Below, piece after piece: positions 1-7,880 of a DNA stretch of 52,287 bases. How positions within the stretch are numbered: position 1 is the first letter of the stretch; every line of letters starts with the position of its first letter. A model generated the notes under the pieces. The model was given only the letters and a program-made list of their open reading frames with translations. It searched no databases and had not been told where the DNA came from. Origin of the DNA: Chitinophagaceae bacterium (lineage in GTDB: Bacteria; Bacteroidota; Bacteroidia; Chitinophagales; Chitinophagaceae); the NCBI GenBank assembly GCA_947446645.1, contig CANFHA010000026.1, positions 1 through 52,287 of the forward strand. Direction: 5' to 3'. Made by a program: the position numbers and the translations under genes.

Positions 1-2337
1 GGTGATGTTATCAATGCAGACTTTTCGGAAGTTTTGAAGCGTGGGCTGGATGGCATATTGCGTTATACAGAGAAAGATGTTGATGGTAATTCTGTTTATA
101 AGAAGTTCGAGCCGACAGATCTCCCGCAGGAAGCGCAGATAGATTACATGCGTATTGCGGAGCGGATTAAGGCTGTTTCTACGGGCATTACCATTTCACC
201 GATAGATGTTATCATTAAACGCCTGAAAGATGCAGGATATAGCGTTGCAGAGGTCACGGGGCGTAAGTATGGACTACAGTTCAACGGGAAAGGGAGCAAG
301 GCGCTCATTTCTTCCCGTAAGAAGCTGAACACCAATGATGCATTCCGGCAGTTCAATAATAACGAGGTTGACGTGCTGATGATTAACCAATCCGGCAGCA
401 CGGGCGCATCGGCACACGCCATACCCACTGCAAAAGTGCCAGCGACAGACGTAAGGCAGCGGGTGATGATCGTTTTACAGGCTGAGCTGGACATCAATAC
501 GGAAGTGCAGAAGCGTGGGCGTATCAACCGCACCGGGCAGATCATAAAGCCGATATATGACTACCTGACTTCCGCTATACCCGCTGAGAAACGGTTGATG
601 ATGATGTTGCAGAAAAAGCTGAAATCTTTGGATGCTAACACATCGTCTAATCAGAAGCAGTCCAATAAGATTTTGGACGTACCGGACTTCCTGAACAAGT
701 ACGGAGACAAGATAGTGAAAGAATACTTGCTGGAATACCCGGACATTAACCGATTGCTGGATGACCCATTAAAGCTTGAAGACAGCAAAGCGGACAGCGA
801 TAACAGCGGGAACGTGATAGAGGATGCAGCGCACAAGGTTAGTGGCCGTGTTGCTGTTCTTTCCACCAAGATGCAGCAGGATTTCTACAATGAGGTTGCT
901 GAACGGTACAATGACTATGAGGGCTATTTAAGGCAGATAGGCGAATACGACCTTGAAGTGGAAGCCATGAACTTGGATGCGGAAACGGTCAGCACGAAGG
1001 TTGTAAAAATGGGTAAGGGTTCAGACAGCGCATTCGGCGAGGACAGCATATTGGAGACTGTCAGGGCGAACGTGCTGAAAAAGCCGTTCACTAAGGCTGA
1101 ACTAAACAATTTGCTCAATGAAAGCCTGAGAGACAAGGATGCTTCATCAATTCAGCAGGAATTGATAGAAGAATATCAGAACGAGAGCAAGCGCAGGCTG
1201 TTTGAGGAAGCGCAGGACGTTGTCGCCAAGTACGAGGAGTTGACCAAGAATGTGCCGAATGAAAAGAAGATCAAGAAGATCACTGATGAGCGCAGCAGGC
1301 AGGATGCCATAAAGGAACGGCAAAAGGAACTGGAGACAGCAAAGGAAGGACAACTTAAAGTAATCAGGGCAAAAGCATACAACCGTGCGCAAAGCCTTGA
1401 AAAGATATTCAAGTTCTTTTATGTCGGCAGGAACTTACGCTACCCGATAGAAACGTTCTCATCCGGCAATGAGCTGGTGCCGACCGTGTTTATCGGATAT
1501 AGTATAGACCGTAAAAAGAAGAATCCCTATGCACCATCACAGATAAAGCTACGTTTTGCAATAGCGAATAGCAGCAAGTACCTGTCTATCCCTGCATCAT
1601 ACTCGCAAGACATCATGGCGATAATAGGCGCAAGCGCAGATGTGTCACAGCCGGATAAGGAGACGTTGCTTGCGCTTTGGGAGGATTATACAAGGCAGAA
1701 CCATGTGGACAGGAAAATACGCCATACCATTACTGGCAACCTGTTACAGGCGTTCAGTGACTTTAAAGGCAAGCTGGTCAGCTATACCACCATTGACGGG
1801 AGGACGGTAAAGGGCATTTTAATGCCGGAAAACTGGAATCCGGGAGAGCAGGTGCAGGATAAGGTGGTCGTACCCATTATCAAGGCATTACCGCTTATTA
1901 AATCACTGGTAAACGGGGCGCACATACTTACGAACAACGGTATTTCCTTTTTCCGGCAAGGCGGCTATTTCAGGATAATAGTAGCTGCATCAAGGTCAAA
2001 GGGAGGGGATATATACCTCGACAAGCAAATACTGGAAGTAGTAGAGCGCAACAACTTTGAAAAGGTGTCCGACAAGATGGCGGCTATGGTCGAGGAAAGT
2101 AACATCGGTAAGCTGGTGGAAATACTGCAAACAAACCATAGCTGTTCAGTTACCGTCAACTCGGCGCAATTGAAATACCTCGGTAATGGCGGACAAACCT
2201 ACAGCACAAGGAAGAAAATAGACATTCCGGCTCCTTTGCCGGACATGCCGATACCGGAAAAGCAGGGCAACATCATTTCCTTGCTGGAATTGGAAGCAGA
2301 GGCACTCGCATTGGAATTGGAATTACTGGCAGCATAA
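1..2337 (+). CDS. Strawberry-notch-type SF2 helicase, C-terminal part (5' truncated by window edge)
   Basis: The reading frame is open from base 1, so the true start lies outside the window; the TTG at 34 is not a convincing start. The visible 778 codons carry a helicase C-lobe. The segment QSGSTGASAH lies near codon 130, and the motif VI-like KRGRINRTGQ lies near codons 170-180, with the arginine-rich QxxGRxxRTGQ pattern of SNF2/Strawberry-notch (SBNO) helicases. A long charged, coiled-coil-prone middle (about codons 370-460) and an uncharacterised C-terminal region follow. SBNO-type helicases of bacteria are found mostly on phages, plasmids and integrative elements, where they often sit beside DNA methylases. 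The RecA-like ATPase gene starts 11 bp downstream in the same direction, so the two probably share a transcript. The DNA substrate is unknown. Confidence 0.72.
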   Translation, partial: GDVINADFSEVLKRGLDGILRYTEKDVDGNSVYKKFEPTDLPQEAQIDYMRIAERIKAVSTGITISPIDVIIKRLKDAGYSVAEVTGRKYGLQFNGKGSKALISSRKKLNTNDAFRQFNNNEVDVLMINQSGSTGASAHAIPTAKVPATDVRQRVMIVLQAELDINTEVQKRGRINRTGQIIKPIYDYLTSAIPAEKRLMMMLQKKLKSLDANTSSNQKQSNKILDVPDFLNKYGDKIVKEYLLEYPDINRLLDDPLKLEDSKADSDNSGNVIEDAAHKVSGRVAVLSTKMQQDFYNEVAERYNDYEGYLRQIGEYDLEVEAMNLDAETVSTKVVKMGKGSDSAFGEDSILETVRANVLKKPFTKAELNNLLNESLRDKDASSIQQELIEEYQNESKRRLFEEAQDVVAKYEELTKNVPNEKKIKKITDERSRQDAIKERQKELETAKEGQLKVIRAKAYNRAQSLEKIFKFFYVGRNLRYPIETFSSGNELVPTVFIGYSIDRKKKNPYAPSQIKLRFAIANSSKYLSIPASYSQDIMAIIGASADVSQPDKETLLALWEDYTRQNHVDRKIRHTITGNLLQAFSDFKGKLVSYTTIDGRTVKGILMPENWNPGEQVQDKVVVPIIKALPLIKSLVNGAHILTNNGISFFRQGGYFRIIVAASRSKGGDIYLDKQILEVVERNNFEKVSDKMAAMVEESNIGKLVEILQTNHSCSVTVNSAQLKYLGNGGQTYSTRKKIDIPAPLPDMPIPEKQGNIISLLELEAEALALELELLAA

Positions 2338-2347
2338 AACAGAAAAA

Positions 2348-3808
2348 ATGATCACAGTTCAGAATTATCACGATAAGATCGCATCAATTGATTTCAGCAC
2401 CATGCCGGAGGCGTTGCGCAAAGGGCATGAATTTGTAAAGAAGGTGACAAGTAACGGGGCGCATTGGGACAACTACCATGCAAGCGAAACCATTAAGAAA
2501 ACGATAGATACCTATTTTGAAAAGCTGGCGGCACATTTGAAACAGGGTACTAAACAGCGGCATACTGTTAAGCGGTTTGATAAGTCCTCAAATACATGGG
2601 AGGACACCACCACTAAGAAGCCAAAGAAAGCGGCAGGCAAAGCCAAGAAGCCTGACCTCTACCAGCCTTCAATGGTGGAGCGCATACCCGAAGAGCTACG
2701 CTTTATCCGGCGTTTCGTCAACATGAACGGTAAGCCCAAAGACAAGGAAGATATACTACGGTTTGTCAATAGCCTGCAAAAAGCCATTTTGGAGAAGCGC
2801 ATACGCAAAACATCGCCGCATGTTGAGCATATCCGGTTCATTCAGGACACACTTATTGAGGCTTACAATAACATGGGCAAGACTATCACCATTTCCCTGA
2901 AGCCGGACACATTTGAGGCACTAAAGAAAGCAGCCGATGATGAAAAGGTAATGTCGTCTGTAGGCTTCATCAAGCGGTATATTAACCTGAACGGCAAAAC
3001 AGGCACAAAGGAAAAGGCAAGATTACTATTGGGGCAGATCAACAGGGCATACGAGCAGGGCAAGATAGATGACCGTGACCCTTATGTGGTAGAAATGCAC
3101 GAGATCAAAAAGAACATCGAAAATTTCCTTTCGGAAAAGTCAGCGAAATTTTTGGAGATTGAGAAGAATACGCTGAATGGGCTAGAAGGGATTATTGGCG
3201 GCTGTTCCTGCCACAACCTGAACGGCTTTGATGGTGATGAGGGTGCAGGGGCGCAGCCAGTGGTTATGAATAGCATGGACTTCGCCAATATGCGATTCAA
3301 TACGCTGGGACTGCAAGGGAAATGGTTGCAGCTCATTGGTGACCCGTCCACCAATTTTTCGATAATGGTGTATGGTAAGCCTAAAATGGGCAAGTCCTAC
3401 CTATGCGTGGATTTTGCCGGATACCTGGCTCGTAATCATGGCAAGGTGTTGTACGTAGCAAGGGAAGAAGGTTTAGACAAGACATTGCAGGACAAGCTGA
3501 ACGATAAAGAGGTCAAGCACCCTAACCTGTACATGGCATCAGCTATACCTGCAAGCCTCACTTTCTATGACTTTGTCTTTTTGGATAGCGTTAACCGGCT
3601 GGGTTTAAAACCGGAAGATTTGAACAGGTTAAGGGCTATGTACCCCGAAAAATCATTTGTATTCATCTTTCAGACTACAAAGGAGGGCAAGTTTAAAGGT
3701 GCCAACACCTTTCAGCATGATGTTGATAGTGTAATTGAGGTGCCGGAGAAAGGGAAAGCAGTGCAATATGGTAGGTTTAATCAGGGTGGTGAAATTCAAA
3801 TATTTTAG
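2348..3808 (+). CDS. RecA/DnaB-like P-loop ATPase of a mobile element
   Basis: This 486-residue protein has two parts. The N-terminal 320 residues are helical and lysine-rich and contain a duplicated segment of the form RFIRRFVNMNGK...KE (about 115-130) and FIKRYINLNGK...KE (about 205-220), suggesting an internal domain repeat. The C-terminal 150 residues form a RecA-like ATPase with Walker A GKPKMGKS (about 343-350) and a Walker B-like FVFLD (about 409-413). No primase, HNH or integrase motif is visible. It starts 11 bp after the SBNO helicase gene, so it is probably in the same operon. Likely roles are replication or recombination accessory functions of an integrated element; the exact function is inferred only from the fold. 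Confidence 0.6.
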   Translation: MITVQNYHDKIASIDFSTMPEALRKGHEFVKKVTSNGAHWDNYHASETIKKTIDTYFEKLAAHLKQGTKQRHTVKRFDKSSNTWEDTTTKKPKKAAGKAKKPDLYQPSMVERIPEELRFIRRFVNMNGKPKDKEDILRFVNSLQKAILEKRIRKTSPHVEHIRFIQDTLIEAYNNMGKTITISLKPDTFEALKKAADDEKVMSSVGFIKRYINLNGKTGTKEKARLLLGQINRAYEQGKIDDRDPYVVEMHEIKKNIENFLSEKSAKFLEIEKNTLNGLEGIIGGCSCHNLNGFDGDEGAGAQPVVMNSMDFANMRFNTLGLQGKWLQLIGDPSTNFSIMVYGKPKMGKSYLCVDFAGYLARNHGKVLYVAREEGLDKTLQDKLNDKEVKHPNLYMASAIPASLTFYDFVFLDSVNRLGLKPEDLNRLRAMYPEKSFVFIFQTTKEGKFKGANTFQHDVDSVIEVPEKGKAVQYGRFNQGGEIQIF

Positions 3809-3856
3809 CAGCAACTAAACGCAATAGTTAGTTGAAATAAATATTTGTTTATAAGG

Positions 3857-3888
3857 TTTGACCTTTCAATTATTTTTTCATATTTTTA
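3857..3888 (+). promoter_or_regulatory. Putative promoter of the hxs operon
   Basis: A TTTG (-33 type) at 3857-3860 is followed after 20 bp by TATTTTTA at 3881-3888, one base from the Bacteroidota -7 consensus TAnnTTTG. It lies 20 bp upstream of the hxsA ATG in an AT-rich gap after the ATPase gene, and no terminator separates the two genes. This is a motif match only. Confidence 0.4.
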
Positions 3889-3907
3889 TCCCTTAAATGT
3901 CTTTGTT

Positions 3908-4204
3908 ATGAGCAATTTTCAAAACTCTAATCTCGCCAAAAAAATTGCAATGGTCATGGCTGCATCTTTGTCGGCTTTGTCAGTTGGTGCAAATACAATG
4001 CCGACACAATCTGTCCCATCAGAAGGAAAGACTATCGAATATAAGCAGGTTAAGACGGCGAAACCAATGCCAGTTTTGAAATTGAATTTTAGCAACCCTG
4101 CAAATAGTAAGTTTGTTGCTCAACATAGTTCTCATAGTTCTCACTCATCACACAGCTCTCACTCATCACACAGTTCTCATTACTCAAGTTCTAGCTTCGC
4201 ATAA
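3908..4204 (+). CDS. hxsA: His-Xaa-Ser repeat precursor peptide HxsA (short form)
   Basis: This is a 98-residue precursor of a ribosomally made, post-translationally modified peptide. The ATG at 3908 is preferred over an upstream TTG because it begins a compact leader (MSNFQNSNLAKK) followed by a hydrophobic stretch ending SVGANT, which resembles a Sec signal. After a variable middle (about residues 30-70) the tail consists of six HSS triplets, one HYS triplet and SSSFA, matching the defining H-x-S repeat of HxsA. In Hxs systems two radical SAM enzymes are predicted to modify such repeats; the chemistry here cannot be read from sequence. The hxsD start lies 5 bp downstream. The form is short and has no extra globular domain, resembling the shorter HxsA variants. 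Confidence 0.82.
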   Translation: MSNFQNSNLAKKIAMVMAASLSALSVGANTMPTQSVPSEGKTIEYKQVKTAKPMPVLKLNFSNPANSKFVAQHSSHSSHSSHSSHSSHSSHYSSSSFA

Positions 4205-4209
4205 ATTTC

Positions 4210-4587
4210 ATGGCGCATATAAACTGTATCAAAGACGGTGAGATCATTGTCTTTGCCAATACCTTATTGTTCTCAAAAGACGCTCTCTTTAAATGTCTGT
4301 ATTGGTATGGCGATAAGTTTCACACCTCTGTGAGTTTTGCTGATGTAGATAATTATTGCGTAAAAATCAAACCTCTTTCTACTGCTGCAATAAATAGTGA
4401 AGACTTAGAACTTTACCAGCAGAAGCTAGAGCGAGATTTGATCGATTTTCAATTGCGTGATGTCGTAACAAAGGAAACTCAAAATATTCGGGACTTAATT
4501 ATAGCCAAGGCATTTTCTAATGGTGAGTTTGATGAAGATCCCCCAGGTGATGTGTCAGACCCTGTTGGATTTAATCCTTCATTGTAA
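4210..4587 (+). CDS. hxsD: His-Xaa-Ser system protein HxsD
   Basis: This 125-residue protein occupies the HxsD position between precursor and maturases. The N-terminal half carries FSKDALFKCLYWYGDKF, and about residues 82-102 read as the conserved HxsD-type helix LRDVVTKETQNIRDLIIAKA. HxsD has no characterised enzymatic activity. It is a small partner protein found only in Hxs clusters and is plausibly a precursor-recognition or chaperone subunit, which is an inference by analogy to other RiPP systems. The gene starts 5 bp after hxsA, indicating co-transcription, and is followed by 56 bp before hxsB. The acidic, proline-containing tail (EFDEDPPGD) looks disordered. Confidence 0.8.
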   Translation: MAHINCIKDGEIIVFANTLLFSKDALFKCLYWYGDKFHTSVSFADVDNYCVKIKPLSTAAINSEDLELYQQKLERDLIDFQLRDVVTKETQNIRDLIIAKAFSNGEFDEDPPGDVSDPVGFNPSL

Positions 4588-4643
4588 ACTCAATGCCATA
4601 TTGTCAATTGCAGATAGTATCTATGCGTTCAAAGTAATAGTTA

Positions 4644-6125
4644 ATGATTGAAAGCAAAGCAAATAGAAAATTTAAAGAAGCAGCTTTTTACAACTCTCAA
4701 AATGATGGTGGTTATTTCCTGTTGCCGTTTAAATTTCATAGGCTAAATGGTGAAAAGGAAATCTTAGTAAATGAAGTAGGCGACTATTTGATACTTCCAA
4801 CCGGGACAACGGCCACCATAGTTAATAGGCAAATTTCAAAAGAAAACAACTCAGAATTATACGGGGACTTAATAGCTAATTTTTTTATTTCGGAAGAAGC
4901 AATTCATCCTTTGATAGATGTACTTGCTACCCGGTACAGAACCAAAAAGCACTTTCTTAATTATTTCACTGGCTTACACATCTTCGTCATATCGCTGAGG
5001 TGTGAGCATACGTGCTTTTATTGTCAGGTTTCTCGTGTTACAGAAAACAGAGATCAATACGATATGTCAATCCAAAACATTGACAGGGGAATTGAAATAA
5101 TGTTTAAATCGCCTAACCCTCATGTTACTATGGAGTTTCAAGGAGGGGAGGCACTCTTAGCTTTTGACAATATCAAGTATGCTGTTGAAAAATCAGAGAA
5201 GATTGCAGGGGAAATTGGCAAACAAATTACTTTCGTGATTTGTACCAATCTTGCCTTAGTTAATGAAGAAATTCTTTATTACTGTAAAGAGCATAAGATT
5301 TTAATTTCCACATCACTTGACGGACCACAATCAATCCATGATTCTAACAGGCATAAACCACATGCCAGTAGTTATGCCCTAGCCATTAAAGGCATTAAGC
5401 TATCACGGGAAATTTTGGGGGAAGATCAGGTTTCAGCATTAATGACTACCACAACACTATCGTTAGAGCATCCCATTGAGATAGTGGACGAATATTATAA
5501 CATGGGGTTTCCGGGCATCTTTCTAAGGAACATTAGTCCCTACGGTTTTGCTCTACGAACTGAAAAATCCAAATACAGCACCGATAAGTTTATTGAATTT
5601 TATAAGAAAGCATTAGGTAGAATTCTAGAATACAACTTTCAGGGGCATTACTTTACTGAAGACTTAGCTAGAATTTACCTAACCAAAATCTTGACCCCAT
5701 TTAATACCGGGTTTGTAGACATGCAATCTCCCGCCGGATTAATCAATGGTGTTATCGTGTTCAACTATGATGGCGGGGTATATGCTACAGACGAAAGCAG
5801 GATGTTAGCTGAACAAAAAGACTTTACTTTTAAGTTGGGGACACTAAATGATGAATATAAAGACTTATTTTTTGGTGCAAAAGCGCAAGAGATTGCTCAA
5901 GTTTGGTCTAATGAAGCGTTAGCAGGCTGTTCGGAATGTGCTTTTCAGGCATATTGTGGCGCAGACCCGGTACATCACCATGCTACCCAGGGCGATATGT
6001 ACGGCTACAGACCTACAAGCGCATTTTGTCAAAAGAACATGGAAATAATTCGATACTTAATTGAACTCATGGAAAGTGAGCCAAAGATCAAAAAGATATT
6101 TGAAAGCTGGATTTCAAAAAAATAA
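4644..6125 (+). CDS. hxsB: His-Xaa-Ser system radical SAM maturase HxsB
   Basis: This 493-residue radical SAM enzyme has the [4Fe-4S]/SAM motif CEHTCFYC at C120, C124 and C127 (CX3CX2C). The GGE motif lies in EFQGGEALL at 164-172. A C-terminal auxiliary-cluster (SPASM-like) region holds C429, C432, C438 and C462, in CSECAFQAYC and AFCQKN. The N-terminal 100 residues (LPFKFHRLNGEKEILVNEVGDYLIL) match the small N-terminal domain characteristic of HxsB. Radical SAM/SPASM enzymes of RiPP systems make Cα or side-chain carbon crosslinks on precursor peptides; the natural substrate here is presumably the HSS tail encoded upstream. It is co-directional with hxsD and hxsC. Confidence 0.85.
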   Translation: MIESKANRKFKEAAFYNSQNDGGYFLLPFKFHRLNGEKEILVNEVGDYLILPTGTTATIVNRQISKENNSELYGDLIANFFISEEAIHPLIDVLATRYRTKKHFLNYFTGLHIFVISLRCEHTCFYCQVSRVTENRDQYDMSIQNIDRGIEIMFKSPNPHVTMEFQGGEALLAFDNIKYAVEKSEKIAGEIGKQITFVICTNLALVNEEILYYCKEHKILISTSLDGPQSIHDSNRHKPHASSYALAIKGIKLSREILGEDQVSALMTTTTLSLEHPIEIVDEYYNMGFPGIFLRNISPYGFALRTEKSKYSTDKFIEFYKKALGRILEYNFQGHYFTEDLARIYLTKILTPFNTGFVDMQSPAGLINGVIVFNYDGGVYATDESRMLAEQKDFTFKLGTLNDEYKDLFFGAKAQEIAQVWSNEALAGCSECAFQAYCGADPVHHHATQGDMYGYRPTSAFCQKNMEIIRYLIELMESEPKIKKIFESWISKK

Positions 6126-6149
6126 CTGAATAATTAAGACAGGTCGTAC

Positions 6150-7298
6150 ATGAACCTTAAAACTAAAGGTGTTGCAAAATATATAAATGAGCCGCTTGTT
6201 GGTAGGATAACAAGGGATGTTAGCAGTACTGGTGAAAACTCATTTTTGATTTGCGAGGAAATCCCGGCTGATATTAATACCAATAGTTTTGAAGCAATTC
6301 TAACCTCGAAAGACACTTCTCATCTAGTCGAAAATAAACCGGCTGTTTATGCTGTGCCAAATTTCGACCATCTCTCCGAAGGTGATATTGTTGCTATAAA
6401 TGAAGATGGAAATATTAATACCCTGTATAGGGTAAACTCATTTCACAATGTATTACTGGCTACGGAACGTTGTAACTCCAACTGTCTAATGTGTTCTCAA
6501 CCTCCGAAGGATAGAAACGACATACCACGTCTATACAGCATAAACCAAAAACTTATTTCGTTAATTCCCAAAGACTGTATTGAGTTAGGAATATCAGGTG
6601 GTGAGCCGACATTAATGGGTGAAATGTTTTTCCAAACCCTTGAAAATCTAAAAGAGCAGTTGCCCGAAACTGAAATTCACGTGCTAACAAATGGTCGTTC
6701 ATTCGCTTGGCAAAGTATGGCGGAAAGACTAGCAAAGATTGACTACCGAAGGCTAATGCTTGGCGTTCCCGTGTATTCCGATTATTATCAAGTGCATGAT
6801 TACATAGTACAGGCAAGGGATGCTTTTAACCAAACTATATTGGGCTTACATAACTTAGCCCGGTACAATCAGCGAATTGAAATTAGAGTTGTTCTGCACA
6901 AGCAATCAATTCCACGATTAACCAAATTAGCCAAGTACATTTTTAAAAACCTGCCTTTCGTTGAACATGTTGCTTTTATGGGGTTGGAGTTTATCGGTTA
7001 TACTCCCCACAACATAGAAAAGCTATGGATAGACCCACATGATTATATTGAAGAACTCGGCGAAGCCGTTGAATTTTTATCAGGGCAGGGCATCCATGTT
7101 TCTATCTATAATTCACAGCTTTGTGTCCTCCCTGAAAACCTCTGGCAATACTGCCGTAAGTCTATTTCTGATTGGAAAAATGAATACCTGCCAGAATGCC
7201 AAAATTGTCTAAAACTCAATGACTGTGGAGGGTTATTTAGATGGAACCTAAATAAGCATAGCGATTATATTAAGCCATTCACAGCCATAGAGATGTAA
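6150..7298 (+). CDS. hxsC: His-Xaa-Ser system radical SAM maturase HxsC
   Basis: This 382-residue second radical SAM enzyme of the cluster has the cluster motif CNSNCLMC at C108, C112 and C115. GISGGEPTLMG with GGE lies near 150-152, and HVLTNGRSFA is present as in HxsC. A C-terminal cysteine cluster sits at C350, C353 and C359 (PECQNCLKLNDCGG). Other HxsC-like stretches are EIRVVLHKQS, FVEHVAFMGLE and SISDWKNEYLPEC. It starts 24 bp after hxsB and is followed at 7322-7345 by a terminator, so the operon appears to be hxsA-D-B-C. It presumably acts with HxsB on the same precursor; which enzyme performs which step is unknown. Confidence 0.85.
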   Translation: MNLKTKGVAKYINEPLVGRITRDVSSTGENSFLICEEIPADINTNSFEAILTSKDTSHLVENKPAVYAVPNFDHLSEGDIVAINEDGNINTLYRVNSFHNVLLATERCNSNCLMCSQPPKDRNDIPRLYSINQKLISLIPKDCIELGISGGEPTLMGEMFFQTLENLKEQLPETEIHVLTNGRSFAWQSMAERLAKIDYRRLMLGVPVYSDYYQVHDYIVQARDAFNQTILGLHNLARYNQRIEIRVVLHKQSIPRLTKLAKYIFKNLPFVEHVAFMGLEFIGYTPHNIEKLWIDPHDYIEELGEAVEFLSGQGIHVSIYNSQLCVLPENLWQYCRKSISDWKNEYLPECQNCLKLNDCGGLFRWNLNKHSDYIKPFTAIEM

Positions 7299-7321
7299 CT
7301 ATTCAGGTATTGCTAAATTAG

Positions 7322-7345
7322 AAAAGCCCCTTTGCGGGGCATTTT
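7322..7345. terminator. Bidirectional terminator after hxsC
   Basis: The hairpin GCCCC-TTTGC-GGGGC (7326-7340) is flanked by an A run on the left and TTTT on the right, so it can end transcription from both sides. It sits between hxsC and the convergent small minus-strand gene. Confidence 0.7.
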
Positions 7346-7347
7346 CA

Positions 7348-7491
7348 TTATCTCTTTGTCGGTGAAGGTTTAGCCGGAGCGGGCTTTGGTGCTGGAGGAG
7401 GTGTTTTACCTGGGCCGGGTGGATTATTTGTTCTACCGGGTCCTGACGGTTTTCCTGGATTCGTGCTTGGTTTTCCTGGATTATTTGCCAT
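7348..7491 (-). CDS. Small proline/lysine-rich protein (47 aa)
   Basis: A complete minus-strand frame, ATG at 7491 to TAA at 7348, encodes 47 residues: MANNPGKPSTNPGKPSG at the start, then PGRTNNPPGPGKTPPPAPKP, ending PAKPSPTKR. It is roughly one-third proline, strongly basic, and contains no aromatic residues, cysteine or predicted membrane segment. The repeat NPGKPS occurs twice. Such a composition indicates an intrinsically disordered peptide. The gene is convergent with hxsC and shares its terminator. No Shine-Dalgarno is evident, which is usual in Bacteroidota. Its function is unknown; the amino-acid bias over 47 codons argues against chance, but a database search is needed. Confidence 0.5.
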   Translation of the reverse strand: MANNPGKPSTNPGKPSGPGRTNNPPGPGKTPPPAPKPAPAKPSPTKR

Positions 7492-7686
7492 AAAAATATA
7501 TTTTGAACAACGAATTTAATGAATAATTTTATTCGTTGACACTAAGTAAAAAGACTTTCTGATGTTGTAGTTTCATTGCCATCAACATCCGTGAAGCAGG
7601 GGCTGGTCATTAATCTCAAGTTAACGATTAGAAGCAAAATTCTAATATCAAATGATAATTATTGTGCTTGTATAAGAGGCGGTCTT

Positions 7687-7853
7687 ATGAAGGAAAAATT
7701 AGAAAAAGCGATTAAAACTCTATTAGGCTATTGTAAGGCGAAGAATAGGTGGGAAGTTGATAATAGCTTGAAACTGTACCGTTTTTTTTAGACGAATATT
7801 ATACACTATTAGTTAAAACAAGAAATTTACTTCATCAATTAAGTTCTAATTAA
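7687..7853 (+). pseudogene. Small ORF split by a frameshift at a T8 run
   Basis: ATG at 7687 opens MKEKLEKAIKTLLGYCKAKN... and reaches a TAG at 7789-7791, immediately after eight T residues (7782-7789). One additional T would continue the frame as FLDEYYTLLVKTRNLLHQL and end at a TAA at 7851-7853, giving a coherent 55-residue amphipathic helical protein. The continuation has the same character as the first part, so the break is best read as an indel in the homopolymer: sequencing error, phase variation or decay. The family is not recognised. It lies just upstream of the HEPN-like gene. Confidence 0.35.
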
Positions 7854-7880
7854 ACGACTTTCTAACAAAAATTTATATCA

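Noticed and set aside
4122..4201. CRISPR-like or microsatellite repeat
   Set aside because: The short repeat is in frame, encodes HSS triplets and uses synonymous codons; it is the HxsA tail rather than an array.
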